Positions 1 to 12,618 of a DNA stretch of 64,000 nucleotides are shown here, one piece after another. Source of the DNA: Myxocyprinus asiaticus (lineage: Eukaryota > Chordata > Actinopteri > Cypriniformes > Catostomidae); assembly GCF_019703515.2 (NCBI RefSeq), contig NC_059382.1:17347001-17411000 (forward strand), in the 5' to 3' direction. Position 1 is the first letter of the stretch, and each line of letters opens with the position of its first letter. The position numbers were made by a program, and so were the translations under genes. The notes below the pieces were generated by a model. The model was not told the DNA's origin. It was given only the letters and a program-made list of their open reading frames with translations, and searched no databases.

Positions 1-139
1 TGCAATATAAATGTCACGTTTAAAGATATTGTCAAATTAAATCTAGTTTGAAACTGAAAAAATACCTCTCGAAACTCCTGTATTCTGTAGTGCTCCATCC
101 AACTGCCTGCTGTCGTTCGATACGAGTGTTTTGTGAGTG

Positions 140-3100
140 TAGGGGCTGATGCTGCACTTTATATAGTGCCTTTACACAAGCTCAAGGACACTTTACACTC
201 CATATACATTTAACAGGACAAAGTACTTTAAAATACATTTCAACAGAAGTTACCATCTCAATTACAAAGGGGGAAATAAAACATCAATCAGTAATAGACA
301 GATAATGCACTGAGAAAAGATGTGTTTTAAGCTGAGATTTAAAGATAGAAATAGAGGAGATGTCACGGAGGCTCTGAGGTAGATTGGTCCACAGTTTGGG
401 TGCAACTACACTGAAGCATCTCCCACCAAATGTGGTTAGACGAAATATGGGGATAGACAACAATTTGGAATCAGAAGAACGAAGAGTGAGTGCTGGTGGT
501 ATGGATGCAGCAGATCACATATATAACGAGGTGCCAGATCATTGAGAGCTTTGTATGTCAGGAGAAGAATTTTAAACTTAATACGGCATGAGACAGGCAG
601 CCAGTGAAGACTAACAAGATGGGAGTAATGTGTGCAGAACGCTTGGTGTTAGTGAGAACTGTAGCTGCAGAGTTTTGGATGTATTGTAATTGGGCAATAG
701 TTTTAGCTGGTAGGCCAGTAATGAGGCAGTTACAGTAGTCGAGACATGATGATATGAAAGCATGAACTAGTGATTCTGCATCCTTCAAACTGAGAATGGT
801 GCGAAGTCATGCAGTGTGATGTAGATGGAAGAAAGCGGTTTTAGTGATGGTTGTGAAGTGGGCTTCAAAAGTAAGAGATGGATCAAAAGTGATTCCCAGA
901 TTCTTAATGGTTTTAGAGGGTTTGGTCAGATTTCCATCAATATTGACACAAATGTCAATATTTCTTACAAATGTTTGTGGCCCAGAAATCATGATCTCAG
1001 TTTTGTCAGCACTGAATTTGAGGAAATTACTGTTTAACCAAATTTTTACATCATTGATACAGGCAGTTAATGAGCTGATGGCATGTGTTTCATCAAAACG
1101 TGCGGATGTATAAATCTGGGTGTCATCAGCATAGCAGTGATAACTGAGACCATGACGACGGATGATCTGACCTAGTGGGAGAATGTAAATTATGAACAGT
1201 AGTGGACCCAGTACAGAACCCTGGGGGATACCCTGAGTGAGAGGAGCAGTAGGGGATTTGTTTTTCTTAATCAAGATTAAATATTGTCTGTTAGTGAGGT
1301 AGGAAGAACACCAGGATTGAGCAGTGCCAGTAATACCAATATCTGAAAGTCGGGAAAGGAGTGTTTTGTGGCATACAGTGTCAAAAGCAGAGCTCAGGTC
1401 AAGCAAGATCAGAATACTGAGAAATCCAGAGTCAGCAGAGAGGAGGAGATCATTAATAACCTTCAAGAGTGCAGTTTCAGTGCTGTGGAATAGGCAAAAA
1501 CCAGATTGGAAAGGGTCATAGAGATTATTAGCTGCAAGATGTGATTGTAACTGGGAGGCTACAACTTTTTCCAGAAGTTTAAATATAAAAGGCAGGTTAG
1601 ACATAGGACGATAGTTGCAAAGGGAAGATGGATCTAAGTTGGGACCTTTAAGGACTGGTGTAACAGTGGCAATTTTAAGATCAATTGGAACAATGGCAGA
1701 TGCAAGAGATGTGTTTATCATATGCGAAGTAGGTGCCAATATGACTCACTCACAGTGTTTAAGAAGAAGGTTGGGGCAGGGTCCAACTGAAAGGATGATG
1801 AGTTGGAATGTAAAATTAGATCACTGACTGATGAAGGGCTAGTGGGAGTGAAGGAGGAGAAAGGGTGGATAGGGTGCTTAGACAGACATTCGTGCAGAGG
1901 ATCTTCAGAAATGGTTGACGTGAATGTTTGGTAAATGGAAACAATTTTATCTTGAAAGAAGTGCAGAAATGAGTCACAAAGTTCATCAGAGCTGTGTGAG
2001 TACTGAGCCGGCGGGTGAATTAACTTGTTCACCGTAGCAAAGAGGGCTCTAGGTCTATAACTTGCTTTTTGGATAATAGAGGAAAAGTACATTGAACATG
2101 CAGTGTTGAGTGCTGCTCTGTACTTCAGCTGATGTTCTGTAAGAGGTAATGAATGAACAGTGAGGCTTGTTTTTCTACAGAGTCGTTCAAGACGACGACC
2201 CACTCTCTTAAATGCCCACAGTTCATGAGTAAACCAAGGTGATGAGCAAGAAGAGGGCACCAGCTGTGTCTTGATGGGGGTGTGCTCAGAATGTAAGGGT
2301 GCACAGACAGAGGTGGAGAATGATGAGGGGTCGACTGCTTTTAGGTTGTGATAAGATACTACAGTTTTCTTGTATAACTTACAGCGAGGAAAATTAAATG
2401 AAAATTCTATAAGTTTGTGATCCGAGATGCCAATTTGTGTACCAGTTGTAGAAACTTTATTAAGACCTGATGTACAAACTAAGTCAAGTATATGACCATG
2501 GGTATGGGTAGAAAAATTCACATGTTGTGAAATTGAAGCATTCAAGAACATTCATGAGTTCAGTTGTATTTGAACAGTCAGTATCAACATGGATATTGAA
2601 ATCACCAAGCAGTATAACATGGGGAGACATAGCTCAGGCAAGAGTGAGTATTTCACTAAGTTCAGAGAAAAAGTGAGGCTGATACTTTGGAGGTCGGTAA
2701 ATCAATAACACAATGAGAGGAGTTTCACCAACAATCTTGAGAATAATTAATAAATATTTGTATCCGTGGGGAGTAAGCAAATTTAGTTGTAGAAAGTCAT
2801 TAGGTGTTTGCCAGGTTTCAGTTAGCAGTAGCATGTCCAGTTTTTTATCAGTGATGAGTTCATTGAGAATTGACGCTTTGTCCGTTAGAGAGCGACAGTT
2901 CAATAGTGCCAAATCCTGATGAACAAATGTAAAGTGTTTTGATATGGAGTAGTGATCATCTTTAGCCTCAGTGAAAGTGAGTTTGAGCACCTTGCCGATG
3001 CAACATCAGTTTTACAGCACCGTCTTTTTGTCCAGATAGATGGAATTGCGGTGGGAGATGAGCGATAGACAGGCTGGAGATTCCGTGGTGAGCGATGGAT

Positions 3101-3765
3101 ATACCGCGGCTGCCGGAGGATTTCGAGTTCAGGACAGAGTTCATATGTCTCAGAGTCTAAACGCGGACGGCAGTTTAAGACTTAAGTCGTGATGTCAGTA
3201 GTTGGATTTCCATGGCATGAATGCCAAGGACGAGAGCGAGGAAGATAAAAAAATGCTTTAATGAAATCCAAGACACGTTCATATGCGAGATATAGAGCAA
3301 AAACAGTCATGAGATGCCAGCTACAGCAGCCACAATCAACGATATTGCATTAGCCAGAACCCTGCCTAGTCTACACCTAACTGTTGATCGAGAGGAAGGC
3401 AACCCAACCAGTCAAAGAACTGTCGACACAGGTGATAAAGAGAGTGGAGACTCGCTCAATACCCATGCTGAGAGAGGTGAATGACAGACAAAGAGAGGGC
3501 TCGTGACATACCCGTGAAATGGAGTGTGAGCTGTCCAGTCTCCAACGCCAGGTAAATGCTGTTTTTCTCTGGTGAGCAGAAATAAAGTAATGCATAGAAT
3601 CCAATTCCAAACGCGTTATAGATCCAGAAGCCAACAGGATTTAACTTTATGCACAGACTAATTGATCAAAAGAAAAACAAACGGAAACAAACACACGCAA
3701 AAAGTATAGTCCGAATGTGAAGCGGCAGCCAAAACACGCACAGCGTTCTCACACCGGAAGCGGAA
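140..3765 (-). mobile_element. Decayed L2-type non-LTR retrotransposon (LINE)
   Basis: The minus strand carries a broken LINE polyprotein. An apurinic endonuclease part reads from about 2990 to 2400, with an LLTETW motif, a GDFN motif near 2600 and an SDH motif near 2420. A reverse transcriptase follows from about 2100 to 560, with an IPQGSVLGPLLF box and a YADDTQIY catalytic box near 1120. Frame breaks near 2630, 1730 and 800 show it is dead. The order endonuclease then RT, and the RT wording, match fish L2/CR1-type LINEs. The 3' end is placed near 140, where the minus strand reads a short tail like the L2 3' UTR. The 5' limit is uncertain: 3000-3765 has no recognisable domain and may be 5' UTR or flank. 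It lies antisense in an intron of mnt. Confidence 0.85.
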
Positions 3766-3769
3766 GTAA

Positions 3770-3944
3770 CCAGTTGCAGTGGTATGAAAGGTGTTTTGGT
3801 GTTGTTGTATAATTAATTAATGTGAATTAACTCATAGTTGACAGCTCTAATTAATACAGAAGCTCTTTCAAGACCATTTTTACTACAGTTAGTAGGTAGA
3901 CGTTTTGAGTCGCAAGATTTCTCCAGTTGCAGTGGTATGAAAGG
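3770..3944 (+). repeat. 22-bp direct repeat pair
   Basis: The same 22 bases occur at 3770-3791 and 3923-3944, separated by 131 bp of AT-rich DNA. The first copy sits just beyond the presumed 5' end of the LINE. It may be part of a tandem 5' UTR or the mark of a small insertion. The stretch from 3945 to 4374 is mnt intron with no feature I recognise. Confidence 0.6.
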
Positions 3945-4374
3945 AGAGAGACCACGGAGTGATAGGAGAGACATGAAAGCAACAGTAAGTTGCCATGGAT
4001 AGCGGTCAAATTTGCAGTTTAGTGGTAATTATACTAAAATATTTAGCCACTTATGCTCCAATTGACAAATCAGGATCAAGAATTTTAAAGCACTGGCAAC
4101 ATGTTCACCAAGTTTCCCCAAGTTCTGATATAGATGCTACTAGATTTATAGAAATAATGGCTGGGGTGTTAAGGAAAAAGCCACCATTAATGCTCTAAGT
4201 GCGTGGGCATGTTCGTCTTGTCTAGTATTACTTTGGCCTGCTTTTTGCTGCACAGCAAGGTGAAATTTCATTCTTCCAGCCGTGTGTTTTGCCGTCTCTC
4301 GACTCTCAGCCCATCCCCCAGCTCTTAATGTATGTGAAAAACCCTCACTTGTATACTTCTTGTTTTTCCCGTAG

Positions 4375-5766
4375 ACTCTGAAGAGGAAGGAGAAGGATTA
4401 TGAGCACGAGATGGAGCGCTTGGCACGGGAGAAGATCGCTTTGCAGCAGAGACTTGCAGAGCTGAAGAACGAGCTGAGCCAGCAGTTGGATGTGATTGAG
4501 ATAGACCGCGTTGTTCGACAGACTGTCCAACCAGAAGATGACCAGGCCTCAACCTCCACTGCCTCAGGTTAGTACTGCAAACAATCAACAAAGTATGGTT
4601 AAAATGCCTTGTCTGCAGTTCAGTTGGTTAAATAATTTTTTCGGGTTAAATGCATGGAAAACAATTACCACAGACATTTTGACTCCATTTGCAAAACAAA
4701 TCAAAAAGGGTGTCTATAGAAATGAACTTATTATTGTAAAGTACTGTATATTGGAAAACTGTTGTACATTTCCACATAGACTTCCAGTACAAGTGCGTAG
4801 CAGTCAATACATTTTTTTTCCTTGTTTATTTTACAATGTACCAGTCACTTATTTTCTGCAATAACTGACACCATGGTACATATCCTATTGATAGAGCTTA
4901 ACTTGTTTTCAATCCAAAATATTACATTATATACTTTCTGACCTTTCTTTGTTTTTGACCCCACAGAAGGCGAAGACAACTTTGATGAAGAAAACGAAGA
5001 CGAGAGCTTGTCAGCTTCGCCCACAGCCTTACCCAAAGTGCCTCCTGCGCTTCAGCCAGAGTTAAAGAAGTCCCGGCCTGCCCCCTCCCTCATAACACAG
5101 CATATCTCTATCCCACACAAACTGTGTAAGACTTTGCCCCCCATTCCCACAGCTCAGCTATCCCCTGTCGCGGCCGCTGCCCCAATTACAGCTCCTACTT
5201 TGCCCCCAACTTCTGCACAGCCTCCTAACGGTCCAGCATCTGCTCCTGCCTCCCAGCAGTCACAGGTAGTGGTGGCCCCCTACACCCTACCTCCTGCTCA
5301 TACCCATATAGTGACTACACCCAGCCTCCAGCCTACCGTCATTGCCCATGCCGGATCGGCTTCACATGCCTCCGTCATCCAAACCGTTAACCACGTCATC
5401 CAGCCAGGCTCCAAGCACGTGGCTCACATCGCCCCCTCCACCTCCAGTTCTGTGCAGCTGGCCCCTGGACCTCAGTCCTTCAGCCACATCACGGTACACC
5501 CAGTGGCCCACCTACCTGCAATCTACCCTCAGCCTGTTACTGTCACACAGCCCACTGTCATGAGCCATATCGCACACACACTCTCCCACAGTCAGATGAA
5601 TGGCACATCGGCCCCCAGCACACAGGCCACCGTGATGGGAAAACAGACGCCGGTGGGCACCCAGGTGGTCACCCATCACCCTCAGCTGATGGGCCAGACC
5701 GTCCTTAATCCGGTCACCATGGTAGCCATGCCCTCCTTCCCAGTCAGCACGCTAAAGCTGGCCTGA
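4375..5766 (+). CDS. mnt: Max-binding protein MNT, last two coding exons (partial)
   Basis: MNT is a bHLH-zipper repressor that pairs with MAX, binds E-boxes and opposes MYC by recruiting SIN3 corepressors. Two exons are present. Exon 4375-4567 (acceptor after cccgtag, donor gttagt) encodes the leucine zipper region, starting TLKRKEKDYEHEMERLA and ending QPEDDQASTSTAS. Exon 4967-5766 begins after ccccacag, completes a split Glu codon, has an acidic stretch (about residues 1-12), then a long Pro/Ala/Ser/His-rich tail containing HASVIQTVNHVIQPGSKHV and VAHLPAIYPQPV, and ends in TVLNPVTMVAMPSFPVSTLK before TGA. These segments match the C-terminus of vertebrate MNT almost word for word. The SIN3-interaction, basic and HLH exons must lie left of the window. 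Splice phases agree (1/1). Whether it is the mnta or mntb paralogue cannot be told. Confidence 0.93.
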
Positions 5767-8700
5767 GGTGCTGACATTCCCACCCGTAGATAGAATATAC
5801 ACAATTACAGAGTGGGCACAAGGTGATGAATCCCCCCCCCACCCCAACCACTTACTGTGGTTGAGACTGCAACCCCCCCCCCCAAAACCATATCCAGCAT
5901 TGCAATCAAATGAACTCTAAATCTACAGGACTCAGTACATTCCAAATGACAAGAAAGTATATAAAGACTTTAAGGAAAACAAAGAAATTTATTGAATGTT
6001 TATTGCTATATAATGATATATAATAAAAGACAAAAAGAAATTCTATCTTAATGTGTGGGCGAAGGCAGAGTTTGATGTCTAGAGTGCTTGCGTGCTGCTT
6101 AGTATGTGTGTTAGGCTCTGTAGTGGAGTGTTTTACGATGCAACCTTGGTCTGATCCGAATTTACAACTACTCTCAGTCAGCGTATTGTCTGACTACTGG
6201 TTTAAATGACTTGATGATATAGAAACATCCATTATACCTCACAATGGGCTCTTCCTCAGCTAACATAACACCTCAAATGGTTATCCCTCTCAGCACCCAC
6301 TAGAACAGGTATAATGTAAAATGAGTAATCAGATTCTGGTTCCTACAGTCCTGTCTGTCCAATGTCCACTGACCTGGTCACTTTGGTGTCAGCCTTCACA
6401 TTTAAAAAAAACATGTGGTTGATGCTAGACTGTAGCATCATAATTTGACCCTGTCCCAAATGGCACTAGAGTCTACAGTTTGCCTGGACTATTGCCTTGG
6501 TTAAAGCAAAGTCCCTGTATTAGGCAAGTCAGGTCACTTAGCGACCATATTCGTAATGCATCCAGGCAGAAATTTACAGCTTCCATCTACCTGAAATGAA
6601 AAAAACAGAAATCTCCAAAACGGTTTGGCAAGATTTTATTGCATTTCAAATCAGCAGTATAATCTGATGTAAGAGTATTACAAATTTGAGTATCAAAATA
6701 TGCTATTTTTAGGCTGATGCGCACATTCTAGAGTTCATGTCTCTATCAAAAAGGTGATTGGCCCTCTTTAAGGGGACATTTACAATGAAAGCGTTGGTCT
6801 GTGCTGTTTGTCAGTTGTTTTTTCTATGTAAACGTGCTTGACAGCAGAGACTGTTTAGCTTGATACAGAGCACTTGTAGTAAAATGAATAGGAGAAATTG
6901 GAATGCCCAACATGGTGGATGTAGAAATGGAAGTCCCACCTTACAGGTAAAAGAGCCAGTCACCTTTTAGATACAGACATCGTCTGTCAGACACCTCAAG
7001 GACGTGCATGCACATTAGCTTGACCAGCCTGAAAAAACAGCTGTTTTAGCATGATCTGAGCTGAGGAAGAACAATTTATGATACTGATTTTGGATTTTAC
7101 TTATGTTAATTGATTGTAGTCTTTACTAATCATTTTGGAGATTTTTGTCTTTCCCCACTGAAGAAAATAGGAGCTTTACTTTTATGCCACTTATATCCAT
7201 AGGAAATAGCTGCCTGGGAGCGTTCCCAAGATGGCTGATGAGTCGACTTGCCTTGAAAGAGACTTTGCTTGATGGACGTCTTTGACCATTGCTCAGCTTC
7301 TTGCTGCTGTTTTTTTCCCATTGTCTCATGCAGTCCGTACAGACTGCTGATGATGAAATCTGATAAGCAATGTGGACAACCAAAGTATTCTTTGGCCTTA
7401 AGGAGGGACTTCCATTTCTACAGCCACCAATATGAGTGAACCGTCTCGACCTACAAAGTCTCTGGTAATAAATAGTATGCAATTTGTTCCACCACTCTGA
7501 AAAAGGATGTATCATGGCTGCAAAAGAGGGTGCTTGTGAGCACCCTTCTGAAACCTAAAATAACAAATGGGACACCCCTATGGTCTTGTGGACTTCACAG
7601 ATGCTGTCAAGCATCCATGAGATGGCAAGTCCACATGTGGTGCACCATTTGGGGCAAGACCATAATAGCAGTCAAACATGTACAGTAGTTGACTGCTAGA
7701 TTGAGACACCCGGAACATATTTCACATTTTTATTTGAGTTTGTCATTTTGTTGTGCTCTAGCTGGCATAGAGACTATTGCTTTGTGACTGTAATGTGAGT
7801 CATTGGAGGGAATCTGACAGCAGTGCCTTAAACATTGTCAATCTGAGTCCTGTTCAATGCTGCACAGACGCCCCCTTTTGTTCTCTTTCTGTAACTGCAC
7901 CCATTTAGAAAAGAAGATATTCGGTATCAAAGCCTCCTACTCTGCATACAGCTCAGTGGTGTATGAATTCAGCTCCTGTTGCCCATCTTCTAAAGGGTAA
8001 ACAAAAATCAAATAGCCATTAAATTGCAACGGAAGGTGAAAAATTACTTAAACTTATTGTAAATGTATTCCAGCAATTACAGTAGGTAAGCATTCAGTGT
8101 CTTCATCTTACCCGTGATAATGACATATTTATGTGGGGTGGAAATGTCAGTCAGTACATGGTTGTTATTTTGTTTTTAGGGTGCATGTAGCTGATGTCAT
8201 GAGTGTTTAAATATATGTGCTATAATTCTATCACGTGTCAGGCATGATGTAGTTGTATGTGTGTGGCAAAGGCACATCTTTTGGTTACGGGACAGTTTTG
8301 TGGGAGTCAGAGGGCATGGGCAGGGAAATGTCTCCGCTCCAAGCTTGAGATTATCAGGAAGGTGTCCCGTGTCTGTATTTAACCGCACTGACCACTATAC
8401 AGATCTGCAGGTAGAGCACAAGCTGAGTACTAAGAGATTTGATTTAAACTAACACTGTGATACTTCTCAGTTGTCCCATAAAAGCAAACCAGGTTTACAA
8501 ATCAGCCTAGCGTTTATTCTAAGCAAAAGAGTCCCTGCATTTGTTTAGTTTTTGTTAGCGTGAGAATTTTCTTTTTCTTTTTTATGGCTTTAATTTGTCA
8601 CGTTTTAGTTTTGTGTATTTACACGAGTAGGATGTACACATGAATTCTTAAATGAACGTGGCTGTTTTTGCATGTAGATGGATGAATTCTGTTTGAATGA

Positions 8701-8776
8701 TAACTTTGAAAAAAAAAAAATTTTTTTTTAAACAGTACTGTATATGTTGGGGCAACTTTTCAGACCTCTTTCTACA

Positions 8777-8778
<2 letters not shown>
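5767..8778 (+). other. mnt 3' UTR and downstream non-coding DNA
   Basis: No coding exon is seen. C homopolymers lie at about 5829-5837 and 5874-5882. A polyadenylation hexamer AATAAA at 6022-6027 is the first good candidate for the mnt transcript end; another lies near 9095, and mammalian MNT has a long 3' UTR, so the true end is open. Short open frames here show no family resemblance. Confidence 0.45.
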
Positions 8779-8863
<85 letters not shown>

Positions 8864-9006
8864 ACATACCTCTATATATATATAATATACACACACACAT
8901 ACACATATATATGTATGTATACATACCTCTATATATATATAATATACACACACACATACACATATATATGTATGTATACATACCTCTATATATATATATC
9001 TCTATA
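8779..9006. repeat. Compound (TA)n/(CA)n microsatellite with a 57-bp higher-order unit
   Basis: A (TA)n run is followed by (CA)n and (TA)n, then a 57-bp unit repeated about two and a half times. The landmark TACCTC occurs at 8867, 8924 and 8981, exactly 57 bp apart. The long open frames across it are an artefact of the repeat. Confidence 0.9.
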
Positions 9007-9333
9007 TAGTGCATTTTCCCTATGGTGAAAGTTTAAGTTGTATATTGCCTGTAAATTTGGGGCTGCATTTAGATCTAACTGTCCATTTATGTTATGAATA
9101 AAGAGGAGCAAAAATAAATAAAGAACAAATGTGAAATAAAAATAAATCTTGATAAATATTCTTATTATCCTGTAATCATTTTTAGACAGTGCAAAATGAT
9201 TTGAGAAATTCTAATTGACTTTAAAGAATGAAATTTAAAAGAAGTCAGTAAGCCATTGTTTTTTAAATTTCTTACATGACTTTTCAGTAGCATAGCCGTT
9301 TGACCCAGGTGTTTAGTGAGCAAACCCATATCA

Positions 9334-9677
9334 ACTGCCTGGCCAAAAAAAAGTTGCATACTTGTGTTGGAGTGTCAAACCACTCTGTAAAGTCCAATTC
9401 ATGTGTGAAAATGATTCCTCATGCTTCAACTCTCTGAACCACTCTTTAACATTTTGAGCCCGATTCGTCTTGGCATTGTTGTCCTGGAATATGCACGTGC
9501 TGTCAGGGAAGAAAAATCCATTAATGGGATAACCTGGTCATTCAGGTAGTCAGCTGACTTCATTTTATTGCCGCATAACATTGCTGATCCTAGACCTGTC
9601 CAACTGAAGCAACCCCAGATCATAACACTGCCTTAAATCCAAATGGGGACCGTTTTTTTTTTTTTGGCCAGGCAGTG
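9334..9677 (-). mobile_element. Deleted Tc1-like transposon with transposase relic
   Basis: Inverted ends reading ctgcctggccaaaaaaaa lie at about 9335-9352 and, reversed, at about 9655-9676. Between them the minus strand (9426-9623) encodes MIWGCFSWTGLGSAMLCGN, a piece of the catalytic domain of a Tc1 transposase. About 340 bp remain of an element usually near 1.6 kb, so it is an internal-deletion derivative. Confidence 0.7.
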
Positions 9678-9679
9678 TA

Positions 9680-11463
9680 GTTTACATTACAATGAAAGTT
9701 TAGTGTGGTCTGTGCACATAAGATTCTAAATCAAATACGCTCTGCCCAACTTTATGTGATATGTTTGTGTATGCAATTTGAGTTCCCTCTTCTCTCACAG
9801 AAACTTTAAGGATTGTCTTTTGTTTGCATGGTTGACATTCCCCATAGCCTTGATGCAAACATGATCACCTCTAACAAAACAACACACCAAAAGTGTTGAG
9901 AAGTTAAATTATATCTGAAATACAATCAAATCTTCTTTAAATCCTTCATTTGGTCAATTTAATTCAATATTTAAATGTTAAACACAGTGCACTTGCATTG
10001 GGGAAGAAAAAAAAATATGCTTGGAAAACAAAACAAGAGTTTTGGAGCAGGGTTGCCAGCTTTGTTTTGGGATCTCTGGTTACACTTTTTTTTTTTTTTA
10101 ACCATAACCATCTGGCTGTGGAAGGCATTCTGGCAATGCACAAATGCATGAGGAGATCAATGCACAAACCACATTATTCACTCCCTGCTGTTTCTCCAGC
10201 ACAGCGGTTTTGGCTGAACTCAAAGATAAATAATAGGTCATAAAATGATTTACCACTCTCTGAATCGGTCAATATCATACAAAATCACATTTAAAAAAAG
10301 GAGAACTGATTGATGAAGTCAAAGTAGGCTACTACATATGTGGTATTAAAGTTGTGGCAGGACTTTTCAATCAGTAATTTAGTAAGGACCGATTTTGTGT
10401 GCCCTCACCAAGACATGATTCCCACCTAAAGCAAACCAAACTAAACAACCACTTAGTGAATAATCTTATGATTGGATGACATGAGACACGGCATCTTAAT
10501 ACCAGGTGGAAACGAGGTCATTGTGATCCAGAGCAAGATCATCAGAATATGGGTAGTTAAGCAGTCCAGTAGCTAAGAAACAGTTATCAGTGCAATTACA
10601 ACATCATGCCTCTACTTTACAACACTAAAATAAGTCACTCAAAGTCCACTCTAATGGTGCTGTCATTCAAACAATACAATGTAAATATGGACATGATTAA
10701 AAATGACATAAGAAAGTGATAAGAAAAATGTATGAAAAACATTTTCTCGTCAATTTTGCAAACTCTAAAGCCAACCGTCATAAATCGTTCTAATGCTCTG
10801 TTTTAACTGATTATTTAATTTCCTCTTTTAAATAACACATTTTGACACATTATTATTTTTGACACATTGTCTTCAAGTGCTCCTGTATGCTGTGTTTGTT
10901 GCTTTTTGTTGACTTCTAATGTGAGAGCAATGACTTCAGGAGAAATATTTACAGTTCATTGTAGGACCAGCAAATGGGATAACTTTGTTCTAATGATTTT
11001 TTCCACATAATGTTTGTAATCTTTACAACATAATCAAATGTTGGTCCAGTATTTATATCTGTTTTATCTTCCCACATCTAAGCTGTAAGATCTCACTGGA
11101 TTTTACAACAAAGTTAACAACATTAACACAGTCCATCTGTCATAAAATAAACAGACAATCTTGTGTTTGTCTATGGCTCACATTTTACCAAGCACTTCTC
11201 TGTGCAATAAATATGTTTAAAGTGACGATGATGCCATACATATAAGTTTGCTTTAACAATAATAATGCAATTTAGCTGCTTAAACACTTAATGTGATGTG
11301 ACAAGAATGTGAATTAAATAGTATTACAAGCAGTTACATCCTTGTAACACAAATGCAAGTAATTCTCACCATTGTGAGATTGACACATTTGAATCATTAT
11401 AGATAACTATTAATATATAAACTATTTAAAAAAGGTCAGTGGCCTATATGTGATTTATAAAGG
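9680..11463. other. Intergenic DNA, no gene seen
   Basis: AT-rich sequence between the Tc1 relic and the SLC35F-like exon. I see only homopolymer runs (poly-T near 10088) and short open frames with no recognisable family. Confidence 0.5.
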
Positions 11464-11730
11464 CTACATTTTAGCACTGCTGATGACAACACATGCTAAC
11501 TGCTTTTCATTTAGCCAGATCTTGAATTGATCTCTCTCTAGCTCTGTACTTTCACAGGTTATCTCATCCACATAGCCTTGAGCACTCAGGTTATCAAACT
11601 TAGCGGTGTGATTGTCATAACCTTCCTTGTCAGACACTGGGGCGAGAGCTGGGTTCAGTGTAGGGACAGCATTAAACAGGATGAAACCAATTAGGATCAC
11701 CACCAATGAGACAATATACAGTCCTGAAAA
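11464..11730 (-). CDS. Isolated terminal exon resembling SLC35F2-type solute carrier
   Basis: Read on the minus strand, a clean acceptor (cttcctcag) leads into an in-phase frame beginning FSGLYIVSLVVILIGFILF, then NAVPTLNP and a hydrophilic tail ending at TAG (11464-11466). The start resembles the last transmembrane helix of SLC35F1/F2 proteins, where a similar FSGLYI...GFIL...PT segment precedes a cytoplasmic tail. SLC35F members are multi-pass proteins of the drug/metabolite transporter superfamily. I found no other exon of such a gene at 11.7-13.7 kb or in the minus-strand frames of the vps53 introns. It could be the last exon of a gene whose 5' exons lie far away, or an orphan remnant. 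The assignment rests on about 25 residues. Confidence 0.5.
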   Translation of the reverse strand, partial: FSGLYIVSLVVILIGFILFNAVPTLNPALAPVSDKEGYDNHTAKFDNLSAQGYVDEITCESTELERDQFKIWLNEKQLACVVISSAKM

Positions 11731-11943
11731 CTGAGGAAGAAGCAGCGATGAGGTCAGAATAGGTCAGTAGACATGCACATACATAGCTTATTTAAAAATA
11801 ATTAAATAAAACCTGTGCAGAGAGAATCATTATACCTCTGTGCATTCAGTAGAAATGAATAACTAAGATCTTTTTCTGGTGAGGAAGTTTAAAGTGCTGC
11901 CTTTTGGTTCCACTCAACTCTTATGTCAAAATTACATCATTAT

Positions 11944-12278
11944 AGGTAACAATAAGGTTCCATTCGTTAACAACATTAGGTAACATGAACTAAAATGAAA
12001 AATACTTTTACAGCATTTGTTTATCTTGGTTAATGTTAATTCAATTTTGAATTTCAATTTCAACATATACTAACACATTTTTAAAATCAAAAGTTGTATT
12101 TTTTATCATTAATGTATTTTGAACTAACATGAACTAACAATATACAATTGTATTTTTATTAACTAACATTAACAAAGATTAATAAATGCTGTAAAATATA
12201 TATTGTTAATTGTTTGTTCATTATTCCTATTGCATTAACTAATGTAAATGAATGGAACCTTATAGCAAAGTGTTGCCT
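11944..12278. mobile_element. Palindromic MITE (TTAACATTAG type)
   Basis: The left end (AATAAGGTTCCATT...) recurs inverted at the right end (AATGGAACCTTAT), and the body is rich in TTAACATTAG-like words on both strands. A related element lies at about 47715-48595 in rflnb. No coding capacity. Confidence 0.65.
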
Positions 12279-12456
12279 CATTTTTATTTACATCCATTTA
12301 CCATATATGACACAATTAATTCTGTCAATTCAACTAGATTCTTCTACTAGAGTTTCAACTTGATTTTCCTCATCATCAATTAAAAGTGGCCAAAAAAACA
12401 CTTATATACAATATATATATATAATTTTTTTAATCAAATATATTATCAAATATATA

Positions 12457-12610
12457 CAGTGCATCCGGAAAGTATTCACAGCGCTTCACTTTTTCCACAT
12501 TTTGTTATGTTACAGCCTTATTCCAAAATGGATTAAATTCATTATTTTCCTCAAAATTCTACAAACAATACCCCATAATGACAATGTGAAAGAAGTTTGT
12601 TTGAAATCTT
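12457..12610 (+). mobile_element. Terminal fragment of a Tc1/mariner-type element
   Basis: Starts with cagtgcatccggaaagtatt after a TA dinucleotide and continues through a segment common at the ends of fish Tc1-like transposons. Only one end is present; the rest is replaced by the inverted-repeat element next to it. Confidence 0.55.
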
Positions 12611-12618
12611 TGCTCTGT

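Noticed and set aside
3995..4198. 67-codon plus-strand frame upstream of the mnt zipper exon
   Set aside because: It does not fit the MNT protein between the HLH and the zipper, has no clear splice sites, and probably belongs to repeat DNA.
8648..9028. Open frames of 80-101 codons in three frames over the TA/CA array
   Set aside because: They are produced by dinucleotide repeats lacking stops; the residues are Tyr-Ile-Tyr-Thr runs.
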